This document shows, piece after piece, positions 28,560 to 38,131 of a DNA stretch of 64,000 bases; position 1 is the stretch's first letter; every line of letters starts with the position of its first letter. The notes under the pieces were generated by a model. It did not search any database and had not been told where the DNA came from. It was given only the letters and a program-made list of their open reading frames with translations. The position numbers and the translations under genes were made by a program. This stretch comes from Nocardioides xinjiangensis (GTDB lineage Bacteria > Actinomycetota > Actinomycetes > Propionibacteriales > Nocardioidaceae): positions 186,001-250,000 of the forward strand of contig NZ_JAFMSY010000002.1 in the NCBI RefSeq assembly GCF_017916455.1, read 5' to 3'.

Positions 28560-29390
28560 TCACCCGGTGGCGACCGGGCGCGACGGATCGGTGACCCAGC
28601 CGCTCCAGCTGCCCGGGTAGAGCGCCGCGCGGATGCCGGCCACCTCCATCGCGAGCAGGTCGTGCGCCGCCGTGACCCCCGACCCGCAGTAGGCCGCGAC
28701 GGAGCCGGCGGTGTCGGCGCCGACGCGGGCGTACCTCGCCCGGAGCTCGGCCGGCGACCGGAAGCGCCCCCGCTCGTCGAGGTTGTCGGTGGTCGGGACG
28801 TTGACCGCGCCCGGGATGTGCCCGGCCACCGGGTCGACGGGCTCGGTCTCCCCGCGGTAGCGCTCGGGCGCGCGCGCGTCGACGAGCACCTCGACGTCGA
28901 GCACGTCGTCGGCCCCGACCACGGCGGCCCCCTTGGACGCCGCCACCGTGAAGTCGCCCGGCGCGGGGTGCGTCTCCCCCACCTCGACGGGGTGCCCCTC
29001 CTCGAGCCAGGCCGTCCACCCGCCGTCCAGGACACGCACGTCACGGTGTCCGTGGTGACGCAGCAGCCACCAGGCGCGCGCGGCGGCCCGACCCTGCCAG
29101 TCGTCGTAGACCACGACGGGCCGGTCGTCCCGCACGCCGGCGCGCCGCATGGCGGCGGCGAACCGCGCCTCGTCGGGCAGCGGGTGACGCCCGCCCTCGC
29201 CGGGCGGGTCGGCGAGGTCCTCGTCGAGGTCGACGTACGCCGCCCCCGGCACGTGCCCGGAGGCGTGCGCCTCGCGGCCGGGCGGGCCACCCAGCGCGTA
29301 GCGGACGTCGAGCACGGTGACGCGCGCCTGTTCGTCGGCGAGGTCGGCGGCGAGGTCGGCGGGGCTGATGAGCGGGCCGCTGGCGTCCAT
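28560..29390 (-). CDS. Two-domain rhodanese, thiosulfate/3-mercaptopyruvate sulfurtransferase
   Basis: 276 residues with two rhodanese domains. The first (about 10-125) has the structural HVPGAAYVDLDEDLADP signature and lacks the catalytic Cys. The second has VDARAPERYRGETEPVDPVAGHIPGAVNVP and the active-site loop AAYCGSGVTAAH with the catalytic Cys. The CGSGVT loop is of the kind seen in both thiosulfate and mercaptopyruvate transferases, so I leave the donor open. The ATG at 29390 faces the tdk promoter. It converges on the MOSC gene with abutting stop codons. Confidence 0.93.
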   Translation of the reverse strand: MDASGPLISPADLAADLADEQARVTVLDVRYALGGPPGREAHASGHVPGAAYVDLDEDLADPPGEGGRHPLPDEARFAAAMRRAGVRDDRPVVVYDDWQGRAAARAWWLLRHHGHRDVRVLDGGWTAWLEEGHPVEVGETHPAPGDFTVAASKGAAVVGADDVLDVEVLVDARAPERYRGETEPVDPVAGHIPGAVNVPTTDNLDERGRFRSPAELRARYARVGADTAGSVAAYCGSGVTAAHDLLAMEVAGIRAALYPGSWSGWVTDPSRPVATG

Positions 29391-29444
29391 GACCGGCACG
29401 GTAGCCGCCCGGCGGGGCCGTCGCTGTGACAAGATCGCCCGGAC

Positions 29445-30098
29445 ATGGCTGAGCTGCACTTCTTCACGGGCACGATGGACTCCGGCAAGTCGACGCTGGC
29501 GCTCCAGACCAACCACAACCACGCCGCCCGCGGACGCGTCGGCCGCATCTTCACCACGCACGACCGGGCGGGCCAGGCGGTGGTCTCGAGCCGGCTCGGC
29601 CTCACCCACGACGCGCTCGAGGTCGACGGCGGCTTCGACTTCTGGGCCTACGTCGTCGCCACGCTCACGCGCGGCGGCCGCATCGACTACCTCATCTGCG
29701 ACGAGGCCCAGTTCTACACCGCGGAGCAGATCGACCAGCTCGCCAAGGTCGTCGACGAGCTGCAGATCGACGTGTTCGCCTTCGGCATCCTCACCGACTT
29801 CCGCTCGGTGCTCTTCCCGGGCAGCGCCCGTCTCGTCGAGCTCGCCGACCGGATGAACGTGCTCCAGGTCGAGGCGCTGTGCTGGTGCGGCAAGCGCGCC
29901 ACGCACAACGCGCGCACGGAGAACGGCGTGATGGTGGTGGAGGGCGAGGTGATCGTCGTCGGCGACGTCGACCAGGTCGACGAGCCCGCCGCCGACGTGG
30001 CCTACGAGGTGCTCTGCCGCCAGCACCACCGGCGCCGGCTCACGGCCGCTCGCGCCAAGGCCGTCTCCCTGGCCCCCGAGCCCCTGCCCTTCGGCTGA
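29445..30098 (+). CDS. tdk: Thymidine kinase (type II)
   Basis: 217 residues, type II length. The P-loop FFTGTMDSGKST (about 6-17), DEAQF (about 86-90) and the zinc-binding cysteines in CWCGKRATHNAR and the CRQHH region are present. It phosphorylates thymidine with ATP in the salvage pathway. The ATG at 29445 lies nine bases after a CAAGAT -10-like hexamer (29430-29435), so a short or absent leader is likely. A GC-rich hairpin follows the stop codon. Confidence 0.95.
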   Translation: MAELHFFTGTMDSGKSTLALQTNHNHAARGRVGRIFTTHDRAGQAVVSSRLGLTHDALEVDGGFDFWAYVVATLTRGGRIDYLICDEAQFYTAEQIDQLAKVVDELQIDVFAFGILTDFRSVLFPGSARLVELADRMNVLQVEALCWCGKRATHNARTENGVMVVEGEVIVVGDVDQVDEPAADVAYEVLCRQHHRRRLTAARAKAVSLAPEPLPFG

Positions 30099-30112
30099 GG
30101 CCCGCGCGAGCG

Positions 30113-30134
30113 CGACGCGCGCCGCGGCGCGTCG
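30113..30134. terminator. GC-rich hairpin after tdk
   Basis: CGACGCGC (30113-30120) pairs with GCGCGTCG (30127-30134) around a 6-base loop, 15 bases after the tdk stop. It is a likely terminator. Nothing else stands out between here and 30222. Confidence 0.55.
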
Positions 30135-30222
30135 GACGACCAGAACTTTGTCAGTACGTCCCCGAACCCGCGGGACCGGGCCGCCGGAGGCGGTTCCGGT
30201 CGACCGACACGCCGACCTGGCT

Positions 30223-30243
30223 GTGAGTCTCCTGGCGACTCAC
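30223..30243. terminator. Short hairpin before the convergent phosphodiesterase gene end
   Basis: GTGAGTC (30223-30229) pairs with GACTCAC (30237-30243) across a 7-base loop. It lies 10 bp beyond the stop of the minus-strand gene ending at 30253. Confidence 0.5.
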
Positions 30244-30252
30244 GGGCGGGGA

Positions 30253-31395
30253 TCAGCCGACGAGCACCGGGATCAGCATCTCGGCCGGAGTGAGCGAGCC
30301 GTGCAGCCCCACGAGGGTGTCCTCGTAGGGGAAGTCGCGCGTGGAGATGATCGCGGCGTCGCCGTGGCAGGCGACCATCACGTCGCCCAGCCGTGGCAGG
30401 ACGCCGGGCGCGACGTCGCCGAACCAGCCGCGGCCGACCGCGTCCTCGCGGGTCAGCACGGTCGCCGCGTCACCCAGCACCTCGCGCCAGGTGTCGACGA
30501 CGTCGGCGACGGCGCCCGCCGAGCAGTAGAGGTGGCGGAAGCGCGCCTCGCCGCCGAGCAGGGCCACGCCGTCGCGCATCCCCTCGACCTCGTCCACGTC
30601 GACGCGGGACGTCCGAGGGCTGTCGACCATGCCGTGGTCGGCGACGACGAGCAGCCGCGTCGACGCCGGGAGCGCCTCGCGCAGCTGCTCGGCCTCCGCG
30701 TCGACCATCGCGAGCTGCTGGAGCCACTGCGTCGACGCGACGCCGAACTTGTGCCCGGTCCAGTCGAGGTCGGAGTCGTAGACGTAGGTCAGCGAGGGCT
30801 CGTCGGCCGAGGCGGCGACGGTGGCCGCGATCCGCTCGCCCACCCGGTCCGCGCCGACGTACGTCGCTCCGCGCTGCGAGGCGACGGTCAGGCCCGTGCC
30901 GTCGAAGTCGCGCTTGTTGACCGAGGTGACGTGGACGCCGGCGCGGGCCAGCCGTCCGAGCGCCGTGGGGTGCGGCTGCCACTCGACCGGGTCGACGGTC
31001 TTGTCCCACCAGAGGTGGTTGAGCAGCCGGTCGGTGCCGGGGATGCGGGCGGTGAAGCCGACCAGCCCGTGGACACCCGGGGCGAGCCCGGTGCCGAGGG
31101 AGGTGAGCGACGTGGCGGTGGTGGACGGCACGCCGGCGGTACCGGTCGCGGCGCCCTCGGCGAGCGAGGACAGGTACGGCGCGGCGTGGCCGTGGCGGGC
31201 GATCAGCTCCGCCCCCATCCCGTCGACGAGGAAGACGACGTACGACGGCGCCTCGGGCAGCTCGAGCCCCACGGGGTGGCCGTCGAGCGGGACGCCGAGG
31301 GCCCGGGCGACCGACGGGACGACGTCGGCCAGCGAGCGGTCGCCGTAGGCCGGCGGCAGGAAGCCGGACGGGCCCGCACCGGGGGCGGCGGTCAC
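30253..31395 (-). CDS. Alkaline phosphatase superfamily / nucleotide pyrophosphatase-like phosphodiesterase
   Basis: 380 residues. Metal ligands and nucleophile of the AP/NPP superfamily are visible: YVVFLVDGMGAELI, the Thr nucleophile region GVPSTTATSLTSLGTG, YVYDSDLDWTGHKFG, LLVVADHGMVD and a late His in VGLHGS. It hydrolyses phosphate mono- or diesters; no signal peptide is visible, so it is probably cytoplasmic. It starts with GTG, 7 bp after the DUF5998 gene, and is the last gene of a three-gene operon with the GNAT/acyl-CoA synthetase. From memory, Streptomyces has the same DUF5998/phosphodiesterase pair near parC. Confidence 0.9.
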   Translation of the reverse strand: MTAAPGAGPSGFLPPAYGDRSLADVVPSVARALGVPLDGHPVGLELPEAPSYVVFLVDGMGAELIARHGHAAPYLSSLAEGAATGTAGVPSTTATSLTSLGTGLAPGVHGLVGFTARIPGTDRLLNHLWWDKTVDPVEWQPHPTALGRLARAGVHVTSVNKRDFDGTGLTVASQRGATYVGADRVGERIAATVAASADEPSLTYVYDSDLDWTGHKFGVASTQWLQQLAMVDAEAEQLREALPASTRLLVVADHGMVDSPRTSRVDVDEVEGMRDGVALLGGEARFRHLYCSAGAVADVVDTWREVLGDAATVLTREDAVGRGWFGDVAPGVLPRLGDVMVACHGDAAIISTRDFPYEDTLVGLHGSLTPAEMLIPVLVG

Positions 31396-31402
31396 GCGAT
31401 GC

Positions 31403-31984
31403 TCATCCGCGGGTCCGCGCGGAGAGCGCGTCGGAGAAGGCCAGCAGCCCGGCGACCGCGTCGGCGCCCTCGGCCGCGGCGGAGACGCGCAGGGTGTAGT
31501 CGTCGCCGGCCAGGGTGCCGGTGTAGCCGTGGTCGGCGTCGCAGTCGGGGTCCGAGCAGCCGGCAGGCTCGAGGTCGATGCGGCCCACGCCGCCCCAGCC
31601 GATCGTCAGCACCGCCTCCGCCGGCGGGGCGACGCCGGCCGTGGGGTTGGCGACCATCCGGGTGACGACCACCGTCCTGATCGAGGTCAGCGTGACCGCC
31701 TCGGTGGTCGTCGAGGTGTACGGCTCGGGCAGCAGGTCGTCGCCCGGGTGCTCGTCGGTGTGCGCGATCACCAGCCGCGTCGGCGTGAGCAGCAGCGCCG
31801 TGAGGTGGCGGCGCACCTCCTCGTGGTCGAACGTCGTCTCGTGGTGGACGAAGTAGGAGAGGACCTCCTCGCCGCCGGCGGCCGAGAAGACGCCGTCGGT
31901 CACGACCTCGGGGTAGTAGCCGGTGCGGTGGATCGCCTGGCGGAGGTCGTGGGAGACGTCCGCGTCACGGGTGGAGCGGGGCAT
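31403..31984 (-). CDS. DUF5998 family protein
   Basis: 193 residues starting RDLRQAIHRTGYYPEVVTD (after a short leader) with EVLSYFVHHETTFDHEEVRRHLTALLLTPTRLVIAHTDEHP and TSTTTEAVTLTSIRTVVVTRMV. The second half has an acidic-Cys segment AGCSDPDCDADHGYTG and a PH-like strand pattern. This is the actinobacterial DUF5998 family, function unknown. The ATG at 31984 has CAGACT six bases upstream, a weak leaderless promoter, but the gene also sits in a tight operon (7-bp and 23-bp gaps). Confidence 0.87.
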   Translation of the reverse strand: MPRSTRDADVSHDLRQAIHRTGYYPEVVTDGVFSAAGGEEVLSYFVHHETTFDHEEVRRHLTALLLTPTRLVIAHTDEHPGDDLLPEPYTSTTTEAVTLTSIRTVVVTRMVANPTAGVAPPAEAVLTIGWGGVGRIDLEPAGCSDPDCDADHGYTGTLAGDDYTLRVSAAAEGADAVAGLLAFSDALSARTRG

Positions 31985-32007
31985 GGTCGCAGTCTGTCAC
32001 GCGGGGC

Positions 32008-34722
32008 TCAGTCGGGCAGCGTGTCCCCGGGCATCGTGCTGAGCCGGCGCACGAACCAGTCCGAGCGCGGGTCCTTCACCGGCTCCACGCGCACCGACGC
32101 GCCCAGCACCGTCGCTCCGTGGGCGCCGGCGAGGACGAGCGGCAGCTGCAGGGCGCGCACCTGGGGCAGGTCGTGCTGGAGCTGCGCCACCTGGCGCACC
32201 AGCCGCTCGATCTCCCCCACGTCGACGATCTCGCTGCCGCGGTAGCCGAACAGCAGCGGCGAGGCCTTGATCTCGCGGACCATGTCCTGGGCGTCGTGGT
32301 CGGCCAGCGGCGGGATGCGGAAGGACCGGTCGCCGAGGAGCTCGGTGAGCGGACCGCTGATGCCGAACGACAGCACGGGCCCGAAGAGCGGGTCCTCCAT
32401 GGTCGCGATCGTGACGGGCACGCCCGGCGGTGCGTTGCGCTGCACCACGAAACCGGCCCGGTCGGGGTCGGTGATGACCTGGTTGAGCGCGCGCCACGCG
32501 CTGGCCATGGCGTCCGCGTCGTCGATGTTGCGCCACACGTGGGCGAGGTCGGGGCGGTCGCGCAGGTGGTCGGCCGTCGCCTTGAGCACGACGTCCCAAC
32601 CGAGCGCCTCCCCCGCGGTGAGCGCCTCGTCGAGCGTCGCCACGGCGTAGGTCTCCCACAGGTCGATGCCGTAGGCGCCCAGCAGGCGGCTCTGCTCCTC
32701 GAAGTCGAGGTCCCGGCCCTCGGGATGGCGCATCAGCACCTCGTTGACGAGGTGGCGAGCAGCGTCGAGGTCGTTGACGGCCGGCTCGGTGATCGTCGTC
32801 TGCGGGACCCGCAACCACACGGCGTACTCCACCACCCGCGCGAGCGCGCGGACCGCGGCCTCCACGGCGGGGTACGACGGCACGGACCCCCGGCCGGCGC
32901 TGGAGCCGGCGACGTCGGGCACGCGCAGCAGCTCGGGGACGCCCTCGGTGCCGAGGAACGTCGACACGATCGGCTTGTCGGATTGCTCGCCGACGGCGGC
33001 GAGCACGTTGGCGACGTCCTCGCGCGCCCCGGCGACGTTGAGCGGCGGGATGAAGATGGCGACCACCGCGTCGACCTCCGGGTCGTCGATCGCGGCGTCG
33101 AGGGCGTCCTCGAAGTCCTCGGCGGTCGCATCGGCGCCGAGCGCCTCCTGCCGGTTGACCACGAGGCCGACGGAGTTGGCGGCGTCGACGGCGAGCAGGC
33201 CCAGGGCGTCGGAGTTGCCGACGATCGCGACCCGGCGCCCGCGCGGCAGCGGCTGGTGGGCGAGCAGCTGGGCGACGTCGAACATCTCCTCCAGCGACTC
33301 GACCTGGATGATCCCGGCCTGCCGGAACATCGCGTCCACGGCCTCGGCGGGCGCACCGATCTTGCGGACCGCGTGGCCCATGGGCACGCCCTGCGAGCTG
33401 CGGCCGGACCGCACGGCCACGATCGGCTTGCGGCGGCTGACCCGCCGGGCGATGCGCGAGAACTTGCGCGGGTTGCCGATCGACTCGAGGTACAGCAGCA
33501 CCACCTCGGTGGCGTCGTCCTCCTCCCAGTACTGGAGGAGGTCGTTGCCGGACACGTCGGCGCGGTTGCCGGCGCTGACGAACGTGGTGAGGCCCAGTCC
33601 GCGGTTCTGCACCTTCTCGAGGATCGCCGAGCCGAGGGCGCCGGACTGGGAGAAGAAGCCGGCGCGGCCCCGCGGCGGCATCACCGAGGACAGGGACGCG
33701 TTGAGCTGGACGTCGGGATCGGTGTTGATGATGCCGAGCGCGTTGGGACCGATGAGGCGCAGGCCGTAGGAGCGCGAGAGCCCCACCAGGCGGCGCTGGC
33801 GCATCCGGCCCTCCTCGCCCGTCTCCGCGAAGCCGGACGAGATCACGACCAGGCCGTGGACGCCCTTGGCGGCGCAGTCGAGCACGACGTCCTGCACCGA
33901 CTCCGCCGGGACCGCGACGATCGCGACGTCCACCTCGCCGGGGATCTCCCCCACCGTCTTCCACGCCGGCATGCCCGACACCGAGTCGGCGCTGGGGTTG
34001 ACGACGTGGATGCGCCCGGTGAAGTTGCCGAGCACGAGGTGGCGCACGAGCGCCTGCCCGATCGTGTCCTGGCGGCGGCTGGCCCCGATGATGGCGACCG
34101 ACCTGGGCGCGAAGAACCGCTCGATCGAGGCGTACTCCGCGCGGTGCTCGCGCCGCTCCATGACCCCGATCGCGGTCTCGGTGGGGTCGATGCGGAACAC
34201 CAGCTCCATCACGCCGTCCTCGAAGGCGCTCCTGACCTGGTAGCCGGCGTCCTTGAAGGTGTGGATCATCGGCTGGTTGTCGGGGAGCACCTCGGCGACG
34301 AACTCCTCGATGCCGCGCTCGCGCCCCGCCTGCGCGAGGTGCTCGAGCAGCAGCTGGCCGATGCCGCGGCCCTGGTGGCGGTCCTCCACGAGGAAGGCCA
34401 CCTCGGCGTAGCCGGGGCGGATCGTGTCGTAGCGACCGACGGCGATCATCTGGCCGGCGACGAGCAGGATCATCGCCACGCGGTCGCGGTGGTCGACCCG
34501 GGTGAAGCGGTCGAGGTCGCGCTCGGACAGCTCGGGCATCGGGGAGAAGAAGCGGTAGTACTTCGACTGGTCGGAGACGCGGCTGTAGAACTCGACGAGC
34601 AGCTCGCGGTCCTCCGGCTGGATGGGCCGGATGTGTGCCGTGCGCCCGTCGCGCAGCAGGACGTCCGCCTCCCAGTGCCGCGGGGGCGGCGGAACGGTCG
34701 ACAGCTCGTGCGCTTCGGTCAC
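32008..34722 (-). CDS. GNAT acetyltransferase fused to NDP-forming acyl-CoA synthetase (Pat-like)
   Basis: 904 residues. The GNAT domain lies first (about 20-175; acetyl-CoA motif DRHQGRGIGQLLLEHL). A CoA-binding domain (IGASRRQDTIGQALVRHL, about 205-330), succinyl-CoA synthetase-like domains (GFFSQSGALGSAIL, then GHAVRKIG) and a C-terminal ATP-grasp domain (from about 680, DVVLKATADHL) follow. Pat proteins acetylate lysines of acetyl-CoA synthetase and other enzymes. Here the GNAT domain is at the N-terminus, opposite to enterobacterial Pat/PatZ. The GTG at 34722 follows TAGATT (34729-34734) by six bases, so it is leaderless. It is divergent from the topoisomerase IV A gene. Confidence 0.92.
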   Translation of the reverse strand: MTEAHELSTVPPPPRHWEADVLLRDGRTAHIRPIQPEDRELLVEFYSRVSDQSKYYRFFSPMPELSERDLDRFTRVDHRDRVAMILLVAGQMIAVGRYDTIRPGYAEVAFLVEDRHQGRGIGQLLLEHLAQAGRERGIEEFVAEVLPDNQPMIHTFKDAGYQVRSAFEDGVMELVFRIDPTETAIGVMERREHRAEYASIERFFAPRSVAIIGASRRQDTIGQALVRHLVLGNFTGRIHVVNPSADSVSGMPAWKTVGEIPGEVDVAIVAVPAESVQDVVLDCAAKGVHGLVVISSGFAETGEEGRMRQRRLVGLSRSYGLRLIGPNALGIINTDPDVQLNASLSSVMPPRGRAGFFSQSGALGSAILEKVQNRGLGLTTFVSAGNRADVSGNDLLQYWEEDDATEVVLLYLESIGNPRKFSRIARRVSRRKPIVAVRSGRSSQGVPMGHAVRKIGAPAEAVDAMFRQAGIIQVESLEEMFDVAQLLAHQPLPRGRRVAIVGNSDALGLLAVDAANSVGLVVNRQEALGADATAEDFEDALDAAIDDPEVDAVVAIFIPPLNVAGAREDVANVLAAVGEQSDKPIVSTFLGTEGVPELLRVPDVAGSSAGRGSVPSYPAVEAAVRALARVVEYAVWLRVPQTTITEPAVNDLDAARHLVNEVLMRHPEGRDLDFEEQSRLLGAYGIDLWETYAVATLDEALTAGEALGWDVVLKATADHLRDRPDLAHVWRNIDDADAMASAWRALNQVITDPDRAGFVVQRNAPPGVPVTIATMEDPLFGPVLSFGISGPLTELLGDRSFRIPPLADHDAQDMVREIKASPLLFGYRGSEIVDVGEIERLVRQVAQLQHDLPQVRALQLPLVLAGAHGATVLGASVRVEPVKDPRSDWFVRRLSTMPGDTLPD

Positions 34723-34836
34723 GGCTGCAATCTATCGGCTGGGCGACGCCCGGCGCCCGTCCCCCGACGGAACGACGCGACCCGCACCGGCGTGCCCCCG
34801 TGGGGTCGCGGGGACGGAGCGGGGAGAATGCACGCC

Positions 34837-37368
34837 ATGGCACGACGCACGGCGAAGCAGCCCCTCCCGGACGACTTCGAGGAGCACATCCTCGACACCG
34901 ACATCCGCGACGAGATGCAGACCTCGTTCCTGGAGTACGCCTACTCCGTCATCTACTCCCGCGCGCTGCCTGACGCCCGCGACGGCCTCAAGCCGGTGCA
35001 GCGCCGCATCCTCTACACGATGGACGACATGTCGCTGCGGCCCGACCGCGGGCACGTGAAGAGCGCGCGCGTCGTCGGCGAGGTGATGGGCCGGCTGCAC
35101 CCCCACGGCGACGGCGCGATCTACGACGCGCTCGTCCGGATGGCGCAGCCGTGGTCGATGCGGCTGCGGACCGTCGACGGCCACGGCAACTTCGGCTCCC
35201 CCGACGACGCCCCCGCGGCGATGCGCTACACCGAGTGCCGGATGGCGCCGGCGGCGGTGGCGATGACCGCCTCGATCGACGAGGACACCGTCGACTTCAA
35301 GCCCAACTACGACTCCCGCGAGATGGAGCCGGTGGTCCTGCCGGCCGCGATCCCGCACCTGCTCGTCAACGGCTCCGCCGGCATCGCGGTCGGCATGGCC
35401 ACCAACATCGCCCCGCACAACCTCGTCGAGGTGGTCCAGGCGCTCAAGCACCTCATCACCCACCCGGGCGCGAGCCTCGACGACCTCATGCGGTTCGTCC
35501 CCGGGCCCGACCTGCCGACCGGCGGCAAGATCGTCGGGCTCGACGGCATCCGCGACGCCTACGAGTCGGGCCGCGGCACCTTCCGCATGCGCGCCACCGC
35601 CCGCATCGAGTCGGTCACCCCGCGCCGCAAGGGGATCGTGGTCACCGAGCTCCCCTACGGCGTCGGTACCGAGCGGGTCATGGAGCAGATCAAGAAGCTC
35701 GTCCTGGGCAAGAAGCTGCAGGGCATCGCCGACATCAAGGACCTCAGCGACCGCGACAACGGCCTGCGTCTGGTCATCGAGGTCAAGAACGGCTTCGTCC
35801 CCGAGGCGATCCTCGAGCAGCTCTACCGCCAGACCGCGATGGAGGACTCCTTCGGCATCAACGCCGTCGCCCTCGTCGACGGCCAGCCGCGCACCCTGGG
35901 CCTCAAGCAGCTGCTCGAGGTGTTCCTCGGGCACCGCTTCGAGGTCGTACGCCGTCGCTCCGTGTTCCGCCGCACGAAGGCCGCCGACCGGCTGCACCTC
36001 GTCGACGGCCTGCTCGTCGCGATCCTCGACATCGACGAGGTCATCCAGGTCATCCGGTCCTCCGACAACGCCGCGGCCGCCAAGGAGCGCCTGATCTCGG
36101 TCTTCGACCTGTCCGAGGCGCAGGCCGACTACATCCTCGACATGCCGCTGCGCCGCCTCACCAGGTTCTCCAAGCTCGAGCTCGAGAAGGAGAAGAGCGA
36201 GCTCGAGCGCACCATCGAGTACCTCGACGCGATCCTCGCCGACGAGAAGCTGCTGCGGAAGGTCGTCTCCGACGAGCTGGGCGACGTCGCCAAGGAGCAC
36301 GGCACGCCGCGCCGCACGGTCCTGCTCGCCTCGGCCGGCACCGCCGTCACGGCCGCCTCGACCACGCCGCTGGAGGTCGCCGACGACCCCTGCTTCGCGC
36401 TCCTGTCCTCCAGCGGCCTGCTCGCCCGTACGACGTCGGCGGCCCCGCCCGGCCACGGCGAGGGCCGCGCCAACCACGACGTCGTCACGAGCGCCGTGCG
36501 CACGACCGCGCGCAGCGAGGTCGGCGTGGTCACCAGCCGCGGCCGGCTGGTGAGGGTCGGGGTGCTCGACATGCCGGAGCTGCCCGACTCGGCCAACGAC
36601 CCCAACCTGCAGGGCGGCCTGCCGCTCAGCGAGGTCCTGTCGCTCGAGGCAGGTGAGCGTCCCCTGGCCCTGACGTCGCTGGCGACCGACGGTCCCGGCC
36701 TCGCCCTCGGCACCCGCGACGGCGTCGTGAAGCGCGTCAACCCCGAGGTGCTGGGCCGCGACGAGTGGGAGGTCATCGGGCTGCGGGACGGCGACGAGGT
36801 CGTCGGCGCCGTCGAGCTGGTCACGGGCGAGGAGGAGCTCTGCTTCATCTCCACCGACGCCCAGCTGCTGCACTTCCCCGCGTCCGCGGTGCGCCCCCAG
36901 GGGCGTGCCGGCGGCGGCATGGCCGGCATCAAGCTCGGCGCCGGCCAGCAGGTCGCCTTCTTCGGCGCGTTCGACCCGGCGGGGGCCGTCGTGGTGACCG
37001 CCTCCGGCTCCTCGACCGCCCTGCCGGGCACGGAGGCCGGCGCGGTGAAGGTCACGCCGTTCAGCGAGTACCCGGCCAAGGGCCGGGCCACCGGAGGGGT
37101 CCGCAGCCATCGCTTCCTCAAGGGTGAGGACACCCTCGTGGCCGCCTGGGCCGGACCTGGCCCGGCGCGCGCGGCGGCGTCGAGCGGGGCTCCGGTGGAC
37201 CTGCCCGACCCCACCGGGAAGCGCGACGGGTCGGGCGTGCCGGCAGCCCAGCCGATCGCGGCCGTGGCGTCCCCCGTCACCGCGCAGGTCGCCGCCCAGG
37301 TCGCCGCCCATGACTCCGGGGCCGCCGGTCCGGCGGCGGGCGCCGCCGCCACCCCTGTGGAAGGCTGA
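34837..37368 (+). CDS. parC: DNA topoisomerase IV subunit A (ParC/GyrA family)
   Basis: 843 residues. The catalytic Tyr131 lies in [10 protein letters not shown], and the quinolone-resistance region reads [19 protein letters not shown], with Gly93 where E. coli GyrA has Ser83 and Asp97 at the Asp87 position. The breakage-reunion domain and coiled coil ([18 protein letters not shown]) precede a beta-pinwheel. The pinwheel has only a degenerate GyrA-box-like QGRAGGG (about 688-694), favouring ParC over gyrase. A Pro/Ala-rich tail ends the protein. The ATG at 34837 is chosen over 34828 because GGGGAG then sits ten bases away. The partner subunit lies at 42518-44590. Confidence 0.93.
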   Translation: MARRTAKQPLPDDFEEHILDTDIRDEMQTSFLEYAYSVIYSRALPDARDGLKPVQRRILYTMDDMSLRPDRGHVKSARVVGEVMGRLHPHGDGAIYDALVRMAQPWSMRLRTVDGHGNFGSPDDAPAAMRYTECRMAPAAVAMTASIDEDTVDFKPNYDSREMEPVVLPAAIPHLLVNGSAGIAVGMATNIAPHNLVEVVQALKHLITHPGASLDDLMRFVPGPDLPTGGKIVGLDGIRDAYESGRGTFRMRATARIESVTPRRKGIVVTELPYGVGTERVMEQIKKLVLGKKLQGIADIKDLSDRDNGLRLVIEVKNGFVPEAILEQLYRQTAMEDSFGINAVALVDGQPRTLGLKQLLEVFLGHRFEVVRRRSVFRRTKAADRLHLVDGLLVAILDIDEVIQVIRSSDNAAAAKERLISVFDLSEAQADYILDMPLRRLTRFSKLELEKEKSELERTIEYLDAILADEKLLRKVVSDELGDVAKEHGTPRRTVLLASAGTAVTAASTTPLEVADDPCFALLSSSGLLARTTSAAPPGHGEGRANHDVVTSAVRTTARSEVGVVTSRGRLVRVGVLDMPELPDSANDPNLQGGLPLSEVLSLEAGERPLALTSLATDGPGLALGTRDGVVKRVNPEVLGRDEWEVIGLRDGDEVVGAVELVTGEEELCFISTDAQLLHFPASAVRPQGRAGGGMAGIKLGAGQQVAFFGAFDPAGAVVVTASGSSTALPGTEAGAVKVTPFSEYPAKGRATGGVRSHRFLKGEDTLVAAWAGPGPARAAASSGAPVDLPDPTGKRDGSGVPAAQPIAAVASPVTAQVAAQVAAHDSGAAGPAAGAAATPVEG

Positions 37369-37372
37369 CGCC

Positions 37373-38131
37373 ATGCCCGCTCGAGGACCTGCACGGACCC
37401 ACTCGCGGCCCGCCCGCGCCGCAGCACGACTCACGACCCGCGCGGCCGCGGTCGCGCTGGCCCTGCCGGTGCTCGCCGCCTGCTCGGGCGGCGGGAGCGG
37501 GAGCGGCCCGGGCGGGGACGACGGCCCGACGCCGGAGGAGGTGCTCGCCGAGGCGTCGGCGACCCTGACCGAGACCAGCGGCGTCGAGCTCACCCTCTCC
37601 ACCGAGGCGCTGCCCGACGGCGTGTCCGGCATCACCCGCGCGGTGGGCACCCTGACGAACGCGCCCGCGTTCGAGGGCTCGATCACCGTCGTCTTCGCCG
37701 GGCAGAACGTCGACGTGCCGGTCGTCGCGGTCGACGACACGGTCTACGCCCAGCTGCCGTTCACCCCGGGGTGGAACGAGGTCGACCCCCAGGAGTACGG
37801 CGCCCCCGACCCGTCCGGCCTCATCGGCGACGACGGGTTCGCGGGGCTGCTCACGCTCACCGACTCACCCGAGGCGGGCGAGAGCGTGCGCGGCGGCGCC
37901 GACAACAGCGAGATCCTCACGACGTACACCGGCACGGTGCCCGGCAACGCCATGAAGTCGGTGATCCCGTCCTCCACCGGTGAGTCCTTCGACGTGGAGT
38001 GGCAGGTCAGCGACGAGGGCGAGCTTCGCAGGGCGACGCTCACCGGCGCCTTCTACCCGCGCGCCGACGAGATGACCTACACCGTCGACTTCGCCGACTA
38101 CGGCACCGACAAGGACATCACCGCGCCGTGA
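37373..38131 (+). CDS. LprG-like (LppX_LprAFG family) lipoprotein
   Basis: 252 residues. The signal peptide ends in the lipobox VLAAC (about residues 30-34) followed by a Gly/Ser linker. The mature part has the LppX_LprAFG fold pattern: EEVLAEASATLTETSGVELTL, SITVVFAGQNVDVPVVAVDDTVYAQLPF and a closing VDFADYGTDKDITAP. Mycobacterial LprG carries triacylated glycolipids and triacylglycerol to the cell envelope with the MFS protein P55. The ATG is 4 bp after parC. The stop overlaps the next start as GTGA, strongly supporting an LprG-P55-like pair. Confidence 0.9.
   Translation: MPARGPARTHSRPARAAARLTTRAAAVALALPVLAACSGGGSGSGPGGDDGPTPEEVLAEASATLTETSGVELTLSTEALPDGVSGITRAVGTLTNAPAFEGSITVVFAGQNVDVPVVAVDDTVYAQLPFTPGWNEVDPQEYGAPDPSGLIGDDGFAGLLTLTDSPEAGESVRGGADNSEILTTYTGTVPGNAMKSVIPSSTGESFDVEWQVSDEGELRRATLTGAFYPRADEMTYTVDFADYGTDKDITAP

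Noticed and set aside
34837-37368. Gyrase subunit A
   Set aside because: The C-terminal GyrA box is degenerate, and the neighbourhood (DUF5998, phosphodiesterase) is that of parC in actinobacteria. Gyrase would normally sit beside the origin.
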